DNA of 64,000 bases from Anodontia alba (GCA_964016985.1 OZ024834.1:83116289-83180288), one strand, 5' to 3'; positions 35,270-47,377 are shown, numbered from the stretch's first letter. Notes: a model not told the origin generated them from the sequence alone. Made by a program: numbers and translations.

Positions 35270-36930
35270 AGCCTAATATTCTTAGTTTGAATGATTATTT
35301 CATGCTCCTGGTGAAAGGGAAAACATAAAGAATCCATGATGGCCGGATGTTTCATTTTCAGTCATAATTATTACTGGATTACTTATAGTTATTTATAAAT
35401 ATTATGTTTTTATTTCAAAGAGCAAACAGCTTCTAATAAATGTTCAATAGTGATTTTGTTCTGTTTCTATGTTACTAGAGACTGATTTTCAATATTTCTC
35501 TGTTGCAGCTCTATTTTGTTTGGGGTCGGTGGTTTCATATGTGATGTTTATTTTGTCATTATTTATAGCTCATCTCTCCTTATTTTAATGCCTCGGTACG
35601 TCTTTGCTACTTGTTTTTTGCTTTTCTTGGGCATCTTTATCATATACTTAAATATTTAATATATTATATTCTAAATATGTAACATACGTTACAATTCGCC
35701 ATGAAAACTTTCTAAGATCATGTTACACTCGCAAAGTTCACACGGTTTAATACATATCAACAGGTATACATTTAATTAAGGTCTGTTGCAGATATTGTGG
35801 CTACAGGCACGTTTTGTTGTTAGTACTCAAGTACTGGTTATTAATATATAGTGTAACAACTCGTCACAATGTTTTATTTCCTGTTTGACTAGATGAGCAT
35901 TTAAAATATGAAGTTGATATCATTGTCATATAATGACTAAATTGTGCGTCGTAAGCTAGATATAACCTAAAAGTCTAGTTTCAGATGAAAATTCATAAGA
36001 GAATGCAATTTATTTTGTTCACCAAAGGAGATATTAGAAGGTAATGGCAAACCGTAACGTAAATAACAACAAATGAAGGCATTTGCCATATTAATAAAGA
36101 AAGCTGCAAATTATTTATTGTTATCATTAAAAACTTTGAAAACATGTTTTATTTTCAACACAATCATTATGGTATTACAGGTTTTTGCTCTGTATTTAAT
36201 CTTACTTTATCAGATTTCTTACTGTAATGTACTTTACAGGCATATTATGAAAAACTGATCACAGCTAACTTGGTACAACATGGTATTTCAAGCACTATGG
36301 ATGGATACATACCTGATGCATGATATCATTAGAAATTATCTTCATGAGTCGGGGAGTACAAAAGAACGACCAATATAAAACTTGGCCCTTAAAACATGTG
36401 CTATCTTACATGGAACTACTGAAACGGTACCTTTTTTTGCTGTTATTAATTTGATTGGTATGGGGACTGGGCAGATAGTTTTGTTTAAATGATCCCACGT
36501 ATTGATAAAAAGGTAAAACTGCAAGCTGGTATATGCAGTGATAAGTGTGCTGTAAAATTTCGATACAAAACAAATCGAAATGAAACTATTAAACCATTAG
36601 CATTTTATTCCAAAGCAATCTTGATGCAGATCTAATTGTATCTGTTCCTGAGTTCTCTTATTTACTTTATAAACACACACACATCTAGACATGACCAATA
36701 ATTACAGGGTACAGTATAGGATGAAAATGAATATTAAAATGATTATATACAGAACAAAGTGTTTGTTCTTGCACACTTTTTGCACATTTTATATTTCTAC
36801 CTTGTTTGGTAATGTGAAATCTTGGTATTCTGGCTATATTTTATGTGAGATTATCCTTATAAACGAGAAATGATTTAAGAAAAGGCCATTCCAAAATACT
36901 TTCACTGGAGATTAAAGGAAATCGCACATC
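35270..36930. other. intron 3 interior, no feature seen
   Basis: AT-rich. A scrap of R1 is at about 36640-36670. No coding similarity. Confidence 0.6.
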
Positions 36931-36934
36931 AACC

Positions 36935-37171
36935 GGGCCGCACCATGCAAAAACGTGTCTTCAGGTATATGCGGACAGCGAAGGCCCAGAACAGCCTGCG
37001 CATCCGCAGTCTGATCAGGGCCTTCGCTGTCCGCTAACAGAGTCAATGGACGCTATAAAATGTATCAATGGAGAGTAAAAGCCCGGATGAGACTTTGCGC
37101 ATGCGGGGGATGAATCTGAAGCTGTGCATTTTTGCGCATGTTCGAAGACACATTTTGGCTTGACGCGGCCC
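36935..37171. mobile_element. 237-bp MITE H3
   Basis: Imperfect ~29-bp terminal inverted repeats (gggccgcaccatgcaaaaac ... gcttgacgcggccc) flank an inner hairpin of gcggacagcgaaggcccag / ggccttcgctgtccgc. No ORF. Related copies at 21455 and 58262. Confidence 0.8.
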
Positions 37172-37324
37172 ATTACTAACAAACATATTAGATAAAAAAA
37201 AAAAAGTGCCTATTATCCCATTAATGCCTAGTGCATTCTTCTATCTCATGATTTGGACAAATTTCCAAGAAAAACGTGTATCTGGTATGTTTTTATTACT
37301 ATTACTTTTAATAGAATTTTCTGT

Positions 37325-37400
37325 ATTTAATGCGAACAGTGTAGCTCCTGATCAGATGCTGCGTTTCGGCCGGGGTCTAGACTGTTTGCCAATGACGCCT
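37325..37400. repeat. H4 hairpin repeat
   Basis: gaacagtgtagctcctgatcag and ggtctagactgtttgcc as inverted ends. A further member is at 38455-38535. Confidence 0.6.
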
Positions 37401-37487
37401 TTTGGTGACATTAGACATCAATGGGTAAAGCTGAGCGTTATGGTGAACAATATGAAAATCGATTGAGAAATACCAAAAAGGAAGTGG

Positions 37488-38175
37488 GCTATGCTTCACT
37501 CTTTAATTGCACGACAGCGGTTCGGGCCTCAGACTCAATGACGGCCTCTTCGTAAAAATTTAACCAGTGGGTCGGGGCTTGATGATATATCTTTGGCTTG
37601 GCCCACCGTGGTTCAACTAGTGGTTTCCATTTACTCTGGCATACAGTAGAATTAGCCATGAGTAATCGTCTTTGTTTATTATAGTGATTAATTTGATTTT
37701 TTTTATGTTTTCGCTTTGATGCATTGACTGAGTTGGGAGCCTTTATGCGAACCGAATTTTTATGTATTTCTTTATTAAGAGTATCATCGGGACCCAGGGT
37801 GAAGTTGGCTAGCTGTAAATGTAAAAGTGCTTTAAACCCCCCACCCACCCCCCCCCCCCCCCCTGGTGGTTTACTCTACTGACCGTTCTAAGGCGGTGGT
37901 CCCGGTGTTAGTCTTACTCTTTGTTGCTTTGTGGTTTATTCTACGAGGCGATTCGTTTTATGTCTTACCTTGTGACATTTTGTTCTTGTGTTTTTCAGTC
38001 TTTCTAACATTGCGATTACTTCGCTTGGGGAAGAGAGAGCTAATCTTAGTGCTTTTCGTACGTTTGTTCGATCAGTGCTTGTTTGGATTTGTTTGTTTCC
38101 ACTTCCTCTTGGTGTTTGGGAAGGGCTGCGGTTTGTGATTCTGGCACTCCCTGGACTTTTCTCTTACCTTTTTTC
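37488..38175 (+). mobile_element. Penelope-like element 3' fragment (copy 10)
   Basis: Begins in the last codons of the RT tail (YASLFNCTTAVRASDSMTAS) and runs to ctcttacctttttt. A C-rich stretch at about 37838-37863 replaces the usual cccccgg. In intron 3, antisense to the gene. Confidence 0.9.
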
Positions 38176-39213
38176 TCAAAACCTAGAAAATGCTGTTTTT
38201 GTGAGCAATCACCTACTGTCCTTTTGACAACACATGAAGATACGTTTTTAACTGAGCGTTTTAGGAAAAATATAAAAAGTATGTGTGTTTAGGGTAACAT
38301 GTTAGAAAAAAAAGGGTAGTTTTTTTTTTTTTTTTTTTTTTTTTATGTAGAATTATACCATAATTTCCAGATATATTTGGACTTGGAACAATCATTCACA
38401 TCAAAGTTTACCAAGTCTGTTAAACTTCCTTTGATGTATCTAAAAGTACTGATAGACTGGCAAACAGTGTAGACCCTGATCAAGCTGCTTCTATAGGAGT
38501 GGTTTGACCTGGGTCTATTCTGTTTGCTCATACCTGCTTGTCCGAATATTTAGCATAAATATTTTATTATGCCAGTAACATCTTTTTGTTTGTTTTTAAG
38601 AAAACATAAACAAAAATCTAGTTTTCACCAGGAAAATTAGGACGGATAGGGTTACCCTAATCACACATATTCTTTTTTATTTGGTCTTATCCTCGTAAAT
38701 GAAGGTATATCGTTCTTATTGACCATAGCTTATCAACAATCATTTATCTTCTCTATTTCTGTATTTTGTTCTCAAATATTTTCGATAATTTTAAATTTAA
38801 GACCAAAACTTAGTCTGACGTATGCAATTTCTACAGTAAATTGATATTTTGGAATGTTGCTAACAGAATACTTTTTACTTTTCTTTGCTGATTTTAAATT
38901 GTTGATAGTTCACAACAACATGTGAAAATTTCAGAAACATTGTACAAACGGAACTTGTTGAAAACCTGCCTCCAAATTCCCTGCCCACGCCGAGCTTTGG
39001 AAAACTTGCAGCCACTTTAAAATATGGGAAAAAATGAAAATATTTGATTTTTTTACCAATGACCAGAATGAAACTTTTGTGCATATGTAGTTACAACAAA
39101 AGGTTTTGCGTAAAGTCATGACCGAAGTATACAAATTTACATCTGTGTAAAGCGCCAATCAAATAACGTATTTCTGAAAGATGTCGAAAGCACAGTAATT
39201 GCCTGCTTCTTAC

Positions 39214-39367
39214 CTGATATAAGTCGATGAAGTCAGTCTGCAGTCGTTTCAGACTGCCTTCACAGCTTTCTATAAGATGTCGACGACTCAAGCCAGCATA
39301 GTTCGGATTGGTAACATCAATGGGATATCTTGCTTTTGTTGCAATGACTATCTTCTCTCTCTGTTGC
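39214..39367 (-). CDS. aldo-keto reductase A, exon 3
   Basis: Acceptor aaaacag, then REKIVIATKARYP, where Lys96 is the tetrad lysine, then GLSRRHLIESCEGSLKRLQ and TDFIDLYQ. 154 bases; it completes the Lys85 codon from exon 2 and ends in phase 0 before gtaaga. The first ATG in the frame (Leu-Ser region) is not a start; the exon extends upstream of it. Confidence 0.92.
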
Positions 39368-39937
39368 CTGTTTTAAGGAGACGATAAATTTGAAAAAAAA
39401 AAAAAAAAAAAATACCGCCATTCATTAGTAGAGACACAATTAGCATAACTTCCTGTTTGGTTTCCTGCGCACCAATAGAAAAGGGATCTCTCTAACAAAA
39501 ACAATTTGCTCCCACGGGTAGCAAATTCTTTCCTCTTAGAGTAGACTCCTTTTTGGAGAGGAACAAAACAAGTTTGTCTCTTTCATGAAGAAGAAACCCC
39601 TAGATATCCTAGTCGAATGAAGTTAATCATTCATAATATGTGAAACGTAAATAGTAAAGCGAATATTTTTTTTCTTTTGATGATGATAATGATAATGATG
39701 ATGATTGACGTCTCTTTCTACATAATTAATGTAATATCGGGACGATGGAAGGATAATAATGAAACCTGTGCATTGAAGCGCTGTACAGTCCTGAGCTGAA
39801 TCTTGCCTCATTCGGTCATCTAGGTCATCATTAGGTCTTCTAGTTAGTTTAGGTCATAGCCTATAAGACATTACAGGGTTTTGCAAGGACGTAGTTATAT
39901 CCTCCGTGAGTAGTATAGGCAGTCCTTCAGCACTGGG

Positions 39938-40072
39938 ATTAACTCGCTTGGGGAAGAAAGAGCTAATCTTAGTGCTTTTCGTACTTTTGTTCGATTTGTG
40001 CTTGTTTGGATTTGTCGGTTTGGTGTCTGGGAAGAGCTGCGGTTTGTGATTGTGGCACTCTTACCTTTTTTT
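39938..40072 (+). mobile_element. Penelope-like element 3' fragment (copy 11)
   Basis: From attaactcgcttgggg to ggcactcttacc with two small internal deletions, including loss of ccctggacttttc. It forms a tail-to-tail pair with copy 12. Confidence 0.85.
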
Positions 40073-40185
40073 AATTATGCGTACAAACTGTTACGTAACA
40101 AACTATTACGTATGCATACAACTGTACGCCAACGTTACACATATATTACGTATTCATATGTGTGACACATGCGCACTCACAAAAA

Positions 40186-40352
40186 AGGTAAGAGAAAAGT
40201 CCAGGGAGTGCCACAATCACAAGCCGCAACCCTTCCCAGGCACCAAGCGGAAGAGGACACAGACAAAACCAAACAAGCACAAATCGATCAAAAGTACGAA
40301 AAGCACTAAGATTAGCTCTCTCTTCCCCAAGCGAGGTAATCGCAATGCTAAA
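40186..40352 (-). mobile_element. Penelope-like element 3' fragment (copy 12)
   Basis: Reverse orientation, 3' end at the A-run 40184-40190, truncated at gcaatgctaaaag. Spacer to copy 11 is about 115 bp and contains no repeat that I recognise. Confidence 0.88.
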
Positions 40353-41395
40353 AGCCACTATAATGAAGTACGAATAGTCTTTTGCGGCTGATACACGTGG
40401 CAATTAATACAAGCTTTAAATTCGATGTTTTAACAATTTCGAACTAAATGTTTGCGATAACTTTACATGTACATGTTTATAACATCTTTCTGGGATAGAT
40501 TTTATACTGGGAGCCTGGCGCCGACAATTCAGACGAAGATTTTAAATTATTCTAGAATTCTGTAGAATTGTGAAATAGAATTGTAGAATTGTAAAATAGA
40601 AGAGCACCTCCGCAAATCATTTATGATTTAAGGATGAAATATTTATGGCTTTTACCTTTTTGTTTCATCGAAATGGATATCAGTTATAGATTTAGAAAAA
40701 AAAATTCTGCGGAATTTTATAGTTTGGAAAATCTCCATCATTTATGTAAAGCAAAACTACTCGATGTTGCATATCCATGGCACTTTTCCTTATCTACTTC
40801 AATTTTATCCAAGCATTTGATATTCAAAAAGTTTTCAAGACAAGTAAATCTGAAAAAAGTAAAACAAAGCTTAGTAATATTTGAAAAAGATAAAATAACA
40901 TCGAGCTTAGTAATATTAAATATATTCTGTAAATAGAGATCATTTGGAAGCCAGGTATACATCAATGAATGACGCAAGTCATTTGTTATGTATGGTCAGT
41001 ATGTCAGTAAAAATGTAATTATCTAGTTTACAGAATACAGGGAACTAATTATTTTTCTCACAGAGCTCCGTAGTTATTCCACCGTTTTGGTGGTTAAGAG
41101 TTCATTTTCGGGTATGGGCGGGCTTCCAAACTCTGTTTTAATTCAAAGACCAGGCTTAGCACAACATAATAAATAAGGAAACCATCCCTGTCACCAGCGC
41201 TTTCTTGGACGTTTTGAAGGTTGAATGTAGTTACCCCTTAATTGGCGGGTATCAAACATAGAAACTTTGAAATTTCACCACCTCTACTTTTGGCTCCAGC
41301 AAACACAAACAGAAACATTTATTTATTTATTTATTTATTTGAAACAATCAAGAAATTGCACACAAACCTTTTTTTCTTCAAAATAGAATAACCAA

Positions 41396-41558
41396 AAGAT
41401 AAGAGGAAAGTCCAGGGAGTGCCACAATCACAAACCGTAGCCCTTCCCAGACACCAAGAGGGAGAGGAAACTGACAAAACCAAACGTACGAAAAGCATTA
41501 AGATTAACTCTCTCTTCCCCAAGCGAGGTAATCGCAATGCTAAAAGGACTGAAAAAAC
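41396..41558 (-). mobile_element. Penelope-like element 3' fragment (copy 13)
   Basis: Reverse orientation, from aagataagaggaaagtcc to aggactgaaaaaac, with a ~20-base internal deletion after ctgacaaaaccaaac. In intron 2, about 165 bp from exon 2. Confidence 0.87.
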
Positions 41559-41720
41559 ATAACAAGTTTTAATTAATCTTTATCATTAACCAATCATTGG
41601 TCGCTTTACACAAAATAACTACCCCGGGCTTTGGTTCCCAATTGGTTCCCTGTGCCCTGCAAATATACAGCTAAACTAACGTGTTTTGAAAATAGCTGAA
41701 TGAGCGCTGAGTGCACTTAC

Positions 41721-41866
41721 TTCTGCAGCCATTTTCCTATTATTTCTTCTGAGTTTCCAAATGAGTATAAATTAGCTGTGTCGATGAAGTTGCCTCCGAG
41801 TTCGACAAATCGGTCCATTATCTTGTGCGATGATGCTTCATTGACTTGTCTGCTGCTTTGAAAAAG
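41721..41866 (-). CDS. aldo-keto reductase A, exon 2
   Basis: Acceptor attgttccag, then [20 protein letters not shown], then [20 protein letters not shown], with Asp65 and Tyr70 of the catalytic tetrad, and IIGKWLQ. 146 bases; starts in phase 0 after exon 1 and leaves two bases for exon 3; donor gtaagt is consensus. Other AG dinucleotides 5-8 bases inside the exon would break the phase with exon 1. Confidence 0.93.
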
Positions 41867-41885
41867 CTGGAACAATGTACATTTA

Positions 41886-42075
41886 CATGTAATAATATAC
41901 ACTGGAACGATGTTATAAAATACACTAGAACAATATAATCAGATACACTAAGACCAATGTAATAACATACACTAGAACAATATAATCAAATACACTAAGA
42001 ACAGTGTAATAAAATACACTAGAACAATATAATAAAATACACTAGAACATTGTTATTGAAGTTACTAAACCAATG
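41886..42075. repeat. minisatellite beside the exon 2 acceptor
   Basis: Units of about 26-28 bases (aatacactagaacaatataat) repeat six to seven times, starting about 20 bp upstream of exon 2 in gene orientation. On the minus strand each unit reads like attgttctag, close to the real acceptor attgttccag. Confidence 0.85.
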
Positions 42076-43014
42076 TACTAACTTTTGTGATAAAACACAA
42101 ATTGAATGAAATTTAGACAGCATAAAGTACCACACCTCTTATTTAACGTACAGTGCTGCCAGCAGATGATTCACATGAAATGATGTCTTATTTTCTATGA
42201 TAGATAGAAAACAAATCATAATGTCACCTGCTGCAATCTTTGCGCTTCACGTTTTAAAGCCAGAAACATACCAAACATCAGATCAGGTAAACATACACGT
42301 TACCATGGCTATTGTGCAGATAAGTCGCGCATGGTGAAAACATGTCTTACTGGTGGAGGTGGGGGATATTCGGGTCAATTTGCGTACATTGTATTCACTT
42401 GTCTATGTAATTTAACCTCACTTTTGCACAACTATAGAGGGGAAAAATGTATACATGGGTAATACATTACAATTGTCAGAATTTGCCGTTTGAAACCTTA
42501 TTTTATCAATCGTCCTTACTGCATAACTCTGCCTTAATCAAAGCACTGACAACACTGGGGCGCCGAATACATCTGAGTAAAGGCTGGGAAAATGGTCCTG
42601 GCAGTTTCATTAACCCATTACTTGTAATTTGAGCAAACAAAGCAGACCCTGATCAGAGGCTGCGTTTTGATTACCAAGGGCAGTTCAACTCTTCACACAG
42701 TTGCGGTGAGTTGATACCTTTGCAAATTTGACGCATTGGTTCAGGAGATAATGTGCACAGTAGTTGCTTTTCTTCAAACTATTTATCAATCTTTGTAGCA
42801 CTGTGGTATTGAAATTGAGACCAATGTCAACGATTGTGGTGGTCCCAATTGTATTACATACCATATGTGAACCAAATCCACCTATGAGGGCCTGGGAATA
42901 GGATGGTAAAACGATCTTCATGGGTAGTCTGAGCTCTGCGTAAATAAGATCAAGGTCACAAAAATCTAGTCAGCAATGCAGTTCGTCACATTTATGTCAT
43001 GTGCCAAGTTTGAG

Positions 43015-43115
43015 TTGGCGTTGGAAGTTTACGGCGCAGACAAAACTGTCAAGGTATTATCGAGCCGATCAGTTTATCTAACCACACGTTTACTGGGCAG
43101 GCTTAGTCCTTATTG
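43015..43115. repeat. short repeat shared with 20446-20575
   Basis: Contains ttacggcgcag and ccacacgtttactgggcag. It shows that the insert in the LINE is a dispersed repeat. Confidence 0.5.
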
Positions 43116-43239
43116 TGATATTTATAGATTTTCTATCTAAACGTAAATAACGTTGTTTGCTTGCAACGTTTCTCATGTCTTTGGTACTATGCAGGAGTAA
43201 TGGCTGATTAAAAATACAATTATAAACTTTATTAATTAA

Positions 43240-44130
43240 GAGACACAACGCTTACAACCTATATGCCCGCACTCCTTTTCAATCATAAATATCCGATCCA
43301 CAAAGCGGAAATACTGCTACTTATGTTTTATATGCCCACCTTTTCCTTCACAAATATCTGGTCCACAACATGGAAACATTGCTCCTAATGATCTATATCC
43401 CACTCCCGCTTTTATCACAAATACCTGGGCCCAGTTGTTCAAAGCGTCGTTAGCTTAACAAGCTCATTAAGGGTCATTTCGTTAACTGTTTTAGCGGGTT
43501 CAATATACAATATTCTGATATTTTTTGCTGAAAAAATGTGAGTAGCTTTTGCACTACAAAAGCTACTCACATTTTTTCAGCAAAAAAATTCAGCATATTT
43601 GCGTACCACTCGATGTAAATTTTAACGAATCGTTAACTAACGATGTCGTTAGCTTTGAACAACTGGGCCCTGATCTACAACATGAACATATTGCTCCTTA
43701 TGATCTATATCCCCCTCCCGCTTTCATCACAAATATCTGATCTACAACATGGAAATACTGCTCCTTACGACCCATATACCAACTCCCGCTTTCATCACAA
43801 ATACCTGATCTGAAACATGGAAATACTGCTCCTTATGATCCATATACCCACTCCCGCTTTCATCAGAAATGCTTGATCCACAACATGGAAATACTGCTCT
43901 TTATGACCCATATACATACTCCGCTTTCATCACAAATACCTGATATACAACAAGGAAATACTGCTCTTTATGACCTTTATACCTACTCCCGCTTTCATCA
44001 CAAATATCTGATCCACAACATGGAAATACTGCTCCTTACGACCTGTATGCCTACCCTCTTTTCCATCATAAATATCTGATCCACAACAAAGAAATACTTT
44101 TCTTTACGACCTGTATGTCCAAATAAACCT
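43240..44130. repeat. 67-68-bp minisatellite in intron 1
   Basis: About ten units with aaatatctgatccacaaca, ggaaatactgctcctta and cactcccgctttcatcac. It begins about 100 bp downstream of exon 1 and is interrupted by the MITE at 43428-43668. Confidence 0.9.
43428..43668. mobile_element. 241-bp palindromic MITE nested in the minisatellite
   Basis: Ends ggcccagttgttcaaagc and gctttgaacaactgggc are inverted repeats, flanked by a probable cctg target duplication. The interior holds a perfect 30-bp palindrome (43521-43550 / 43558-43587) with a 7-base loop. Neighbouring units give the uninserted sequence aaatacctgatct. Confidence 0.9.
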
Positions 44131-44230
44131 CAGATTAGCCTGCGTATCCACGCAGTTTGATCAAGATCTTCGTTGGCACACAAGTCGATAAGTACACTTT
44201 CTTATGCTGTATATTGATATATTATATTAC

Positions 44231-44338
44231 CCAAGGGAATCCTTTATCTGTTGTGCCAAACGTCAGGGTTCCAAGACAGAGATTGGAAACTTTCAGACCA
44301 CTGCTGCCCAAGTAGTTGTACTCCGTCGTTGCTGTCAT
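44231..44338 (-). CDS. aldo-keto reductase A, exon 1 with start codon
   Basis: ATG at 44338-44336, then [20 protein letters not shown] and LGTLTFGTT, the first barrel strand of the family (Y-x-x-L-G-x-S-G-L-K-V-S). 108 bases, 36 codons; the donor is gtaata. The start gives the normal distance to the first strand. A further 5' UTR exon cannot be excluded. Confidence 0.9.
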
Positions 44339-44412
44339 ATTTCAATCTTGAAAGTCAGTCTGTGTAAAGTAAGAAAGAATTTAGCTGCAACGTCAGACCA
44401 CATATCATCAGA

Positions 44413-44606
44413 CATGTGCGCCTAGCAAAGATTCAAATCAGCCTGCACATTCGCGCAGTCTGATCACAATCTTCCCTGAGCGCATTTTGGATAGCCAAGG
44501 ATGCAAAGGTTCCTCATGCGGACAACGAAGACTGATCAGTATGCGAGGATGCGCAGGCGGATTGGAGTCGTCGTTGTGCGCACACGCCGGGAGGTATGTT
44601 TTCCAC
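44413..44606. repeat. H1 hairpin repeat just upstream of gene A
   Basis: gtgcgcctagcaaagattc ... gtcgtcgttgtgcgcacac with two inner palindromes. It lies 75-270 bp upstream of the start codon, where a promoter or 5' UTR would be. Confidence 0.7.
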
Positions 44607-44619
44607 GATGCGGCTCAAT

Positions 44620-45239
44620 TGTCATTGACATTTACATAACTTTTGAGCGCACTAACGGGGCACGGACACTTAGTTCCTGCATAATTCGATGTGCGAACAG
44701 CAAATGTTTGGCTGCGAACAGCAAATGTTTGGCTCAGTCTGAGTATCCTTGCATTAAGACTTTTTTTTTTTTTTTTGTTATTTTTTTTGCTTAAGCACGA
44801 CCCAATCAGATACACAATACATTTAACTGTGAGAGGCCACCAGAAAACCGGTGCAAATCCCGCGCTCTATAGTACTATCTGAAAAAACAAAGTTACCCTA
44901 GCCGCTGTTCTACTTACACACAGCAAAAGGGCAGAGCAGGGGTTATTTTCAAGCTTTCTTTTGGCACAACCAAAATGGCAGCCTATGTGAATAAAGTTTA
45001 TGTATGCGTGTTTGTAACCAATATCGGAATGTTTATAGCGGCGGGTTTGACTGTAAAGAGATCATGGGAAATCTTAAGCATCTTTAATTTGTTTCGTTTT
45101 TGCGTCTGTATGCGGGCGAACTGCGCCATCCGTCACACTGGTATTTGTAACCGGTGAACGGTGCGCATGTAAAAATCGGCGAGGGAGGTATCAGTTTCCC
45201 ATAAGTAGAGTGAATATGAATATCACTAATTTAATCATA
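44620..45239. other. no gene seen upstream of gene A
   Basis: Contains a 17-base tandem (aacagcaaatgtttggc twice, about 44697-44732) and T-runs at 44761-44788. No TATA or initiator can be chosen with confidence. Confidence 0.5.
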
Positions 45240-45480
45240 AATACAGATATCTCTAATTGGACTGCATATATCTATATATTATGCATATATATAAGATAAA
45301 AATATCTATATTTTAAATGCCAATATCCGCATTTCAGTTAGATATATCTCTATTTGAATTACAGATATCTGCATTTCAACTGAATATATCTGTAATTAAA
45401 AAAATTACGATATCTATATTCATTAAAAGAGATATCTGTATTTGAAATTCAGATGTATGCATTCAGTGGATAAACCCCGA
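45240..45480. repeat. ATATCT-rich satellite-like tract
   Basis: gatatctgtaattgaa-type words recur every 20-30 bases in both orientations, so the tract is rich in short palindromes. Composition is about 70 per cent A+T by eye. Confidence 0.6.
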
Positions 45481-45859
45481 AACGGCTTGCCATTGTTGAG
45501 TACTGTTTTGTATTGTTTTTTTTTTTTTTTTTTTTTTTTTTATTAAATGTAAATCCCATTCAGTTCAAGAGTTCTGGCAACCGTCCCCATCAGCACTCTC
45601 AGTGCTTTGATATATCTGACTTGAATTTTTCTAATTTCCGGTTACAATGCAAACTTGAATGCGTTTCATAAAAGTTGTTATAACAAAATGTGTCCCCGCT
45701 CCGCCGCCCCCACTCCCCACCCCATCCCTAGACCCAAGATGCCCTTTAGTGGAGATAATTCACTGACATATGTACGTCATATATATGAATGGGAACTTGG
45801 GTCTACGGAGGAAACATATTTTACAAGATTATATTCATAACAGTGTTAAAAGAAAGGAA

Positions 45860-46260
45860 ATGAGGACAGTTACCTATTCCAATATTAAGTTATCCACGCT
45901 TTTTATGTACAGATGTACTTTGCTAACTGCAACGCGAGACGTGTTCTGTTTAGTATCCCTCGTGTTCTAGTGTTTTTTAACTTCCTACAGGATATTTCAC
46001 ATTTTGATAAACTCAACACGCTATCGCGCAAATACATACACTATGTAGTAAAAAACTGCGAATACAACATTGTCTTGTGACCATTGAGGTTGGGTTTCAA
46101 TTTTCCATTAGACGTACTATAATACAGCTGGGAACGGGTCATCGGATCATCACAGAAGGTTCGTTTGTGGGTCGATTGTTTAGCAGAACGCGGCGTCTAA
46201 TCAGGGTGTGCATTGTTTGCTTAAATTATAGGAAGTTAAGAGTAAATGAAACAGTCTTTA
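45860..46260. other. start of the second duplication unit
   Basis: From 45860 the sequence matches 259 onward. An H4-like scrap is at about 46170-46235. No gene. Confidence 0.6.
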
Positions 46261-46604
46261 AAAAAAAGGTAAGAGAAAAGTCCAGGAAGTGCCACAATCA
46301 CAAACCGCAGCCCTTCCCAGACCCCAAGAGGAAGAGGAAACCGACAAATCCAAACAAGCACAAATCGAACAAACGTACGAAAAGCACTAACATTAGCTCT
46401 CTCTTCCCCAAGCGAGGTAATCGCAATACTAAAAGGACTAAAAAACACAAGAACAAAATGACACACGGAAAGACATACAGCAAATCGCCATGTAGAATAA
46501 ACACAAAGCAACAAAGAGTAAGACTAACACCGGGATCACCGCCTTAGAACGGTCAGTAGAGTGAAAAAAAAAAGGTAAGAAAAAAACCACCGAGGGGTTT
46601 AAAG
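46261..46604 (-). mobile_element. Penelope-like element 3' fragment (copy 14), with a self-insert
   Basis: Reverse orientation from the A-run and ggtaagagaaaag. At about 46562-46583 a second A-run plus ggtaagaaaaaa interrupts it before ccaccgaggggtttaaag, as if a minimal 3' end had inserted into the copy. The antisense basic frame is open through most of it. Confidence 0.87.
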
Positions 46605-47160
46605 TCCTCGTTCTGAACCATTTTCCCAGACTACTCTAAGAGACGATCGACCCACAAGTGCTGTCAGTCCTTTGAGTTCCTTCTCTCATGCTTTTCCTAT
46701 TCGCTCTAGTAAACTATATGCGCACTGATTCAAGTCAGACAGACGAGAGAATAAAACATTAAAAAGCGCATAATACTTCAGCAGATCATATTGCAGTGTT
46801 TACAACCGTATTTTCACAGCTTGTCGGAAATTTGCCGTATACGAGCCGTGCTATTGAAAAAACAAAAGCCATTAGAGCACATACGAACAGCAAAAGTTCA
46901 AGCGAGCATCCGTGCAGTCTTGCTAAAACCTGTACTATTCGCTCGCAGTAGGCTAAGAGGAAACCTTTGCAAAGAACTAGACATGTGACCTTACTGACGG
47001 GCTGGGAATGCACACAGAAAGATTGTCTCAACGGAAAGTACGAAGAGCCTTTTTCTCCCGAAGCGACACATAGAATTAGATTCGTTCAGAGAGATTTCTT
47101 TATTTTCTCCATATAGGAGAGTACAAACATACACATTCAGAAAATCATATACATGAAATC
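46605..47160. other. no gene seen
   Basis: Mixed sequence without family resemblance. The opposed short frames at 46786-47031 and 46791-46988 cancel each other as evidence. Confidence 0.5.
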
Positions 47161-47165
47161 ATCAA

Positions 47166-47284
<119 letters not shown>

Positions 47285-47377
47285 AATACATTAACGCTTA
47301 GCACTCTGGGTAAAATTTTCAGTAGACAACATATAGAAATATGTTTCTTATTTTTCCAGAAAACACATTTTGACATT

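Larger units (their letters stand above)
22792..44338 (-). other. aldo-keto reductase gene, copy A (locus)
   Basis: Seven coding exons on the minus strand give 333 codons in one continuous frame; with six more codons read past the last recognised donor the product is 339 aa, close to family size. It is an NADPH-type aldo-keto reductase of the TIM-barrel superfamily, probably cytosolic, reducing carbonyl compounds; the substrate cannot be told. Tetrad residues by this numbering are Asp65, Tyr70, Lys96 and His138. A further 3' exon is possible because exon 7 ends at a GT. Introns span 1.1-5.3 kb and are filled with repeats. Upstream of the start codon lies an H1 hairpin repeat; no promoter motif is clear. 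Confidence 0.88.
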
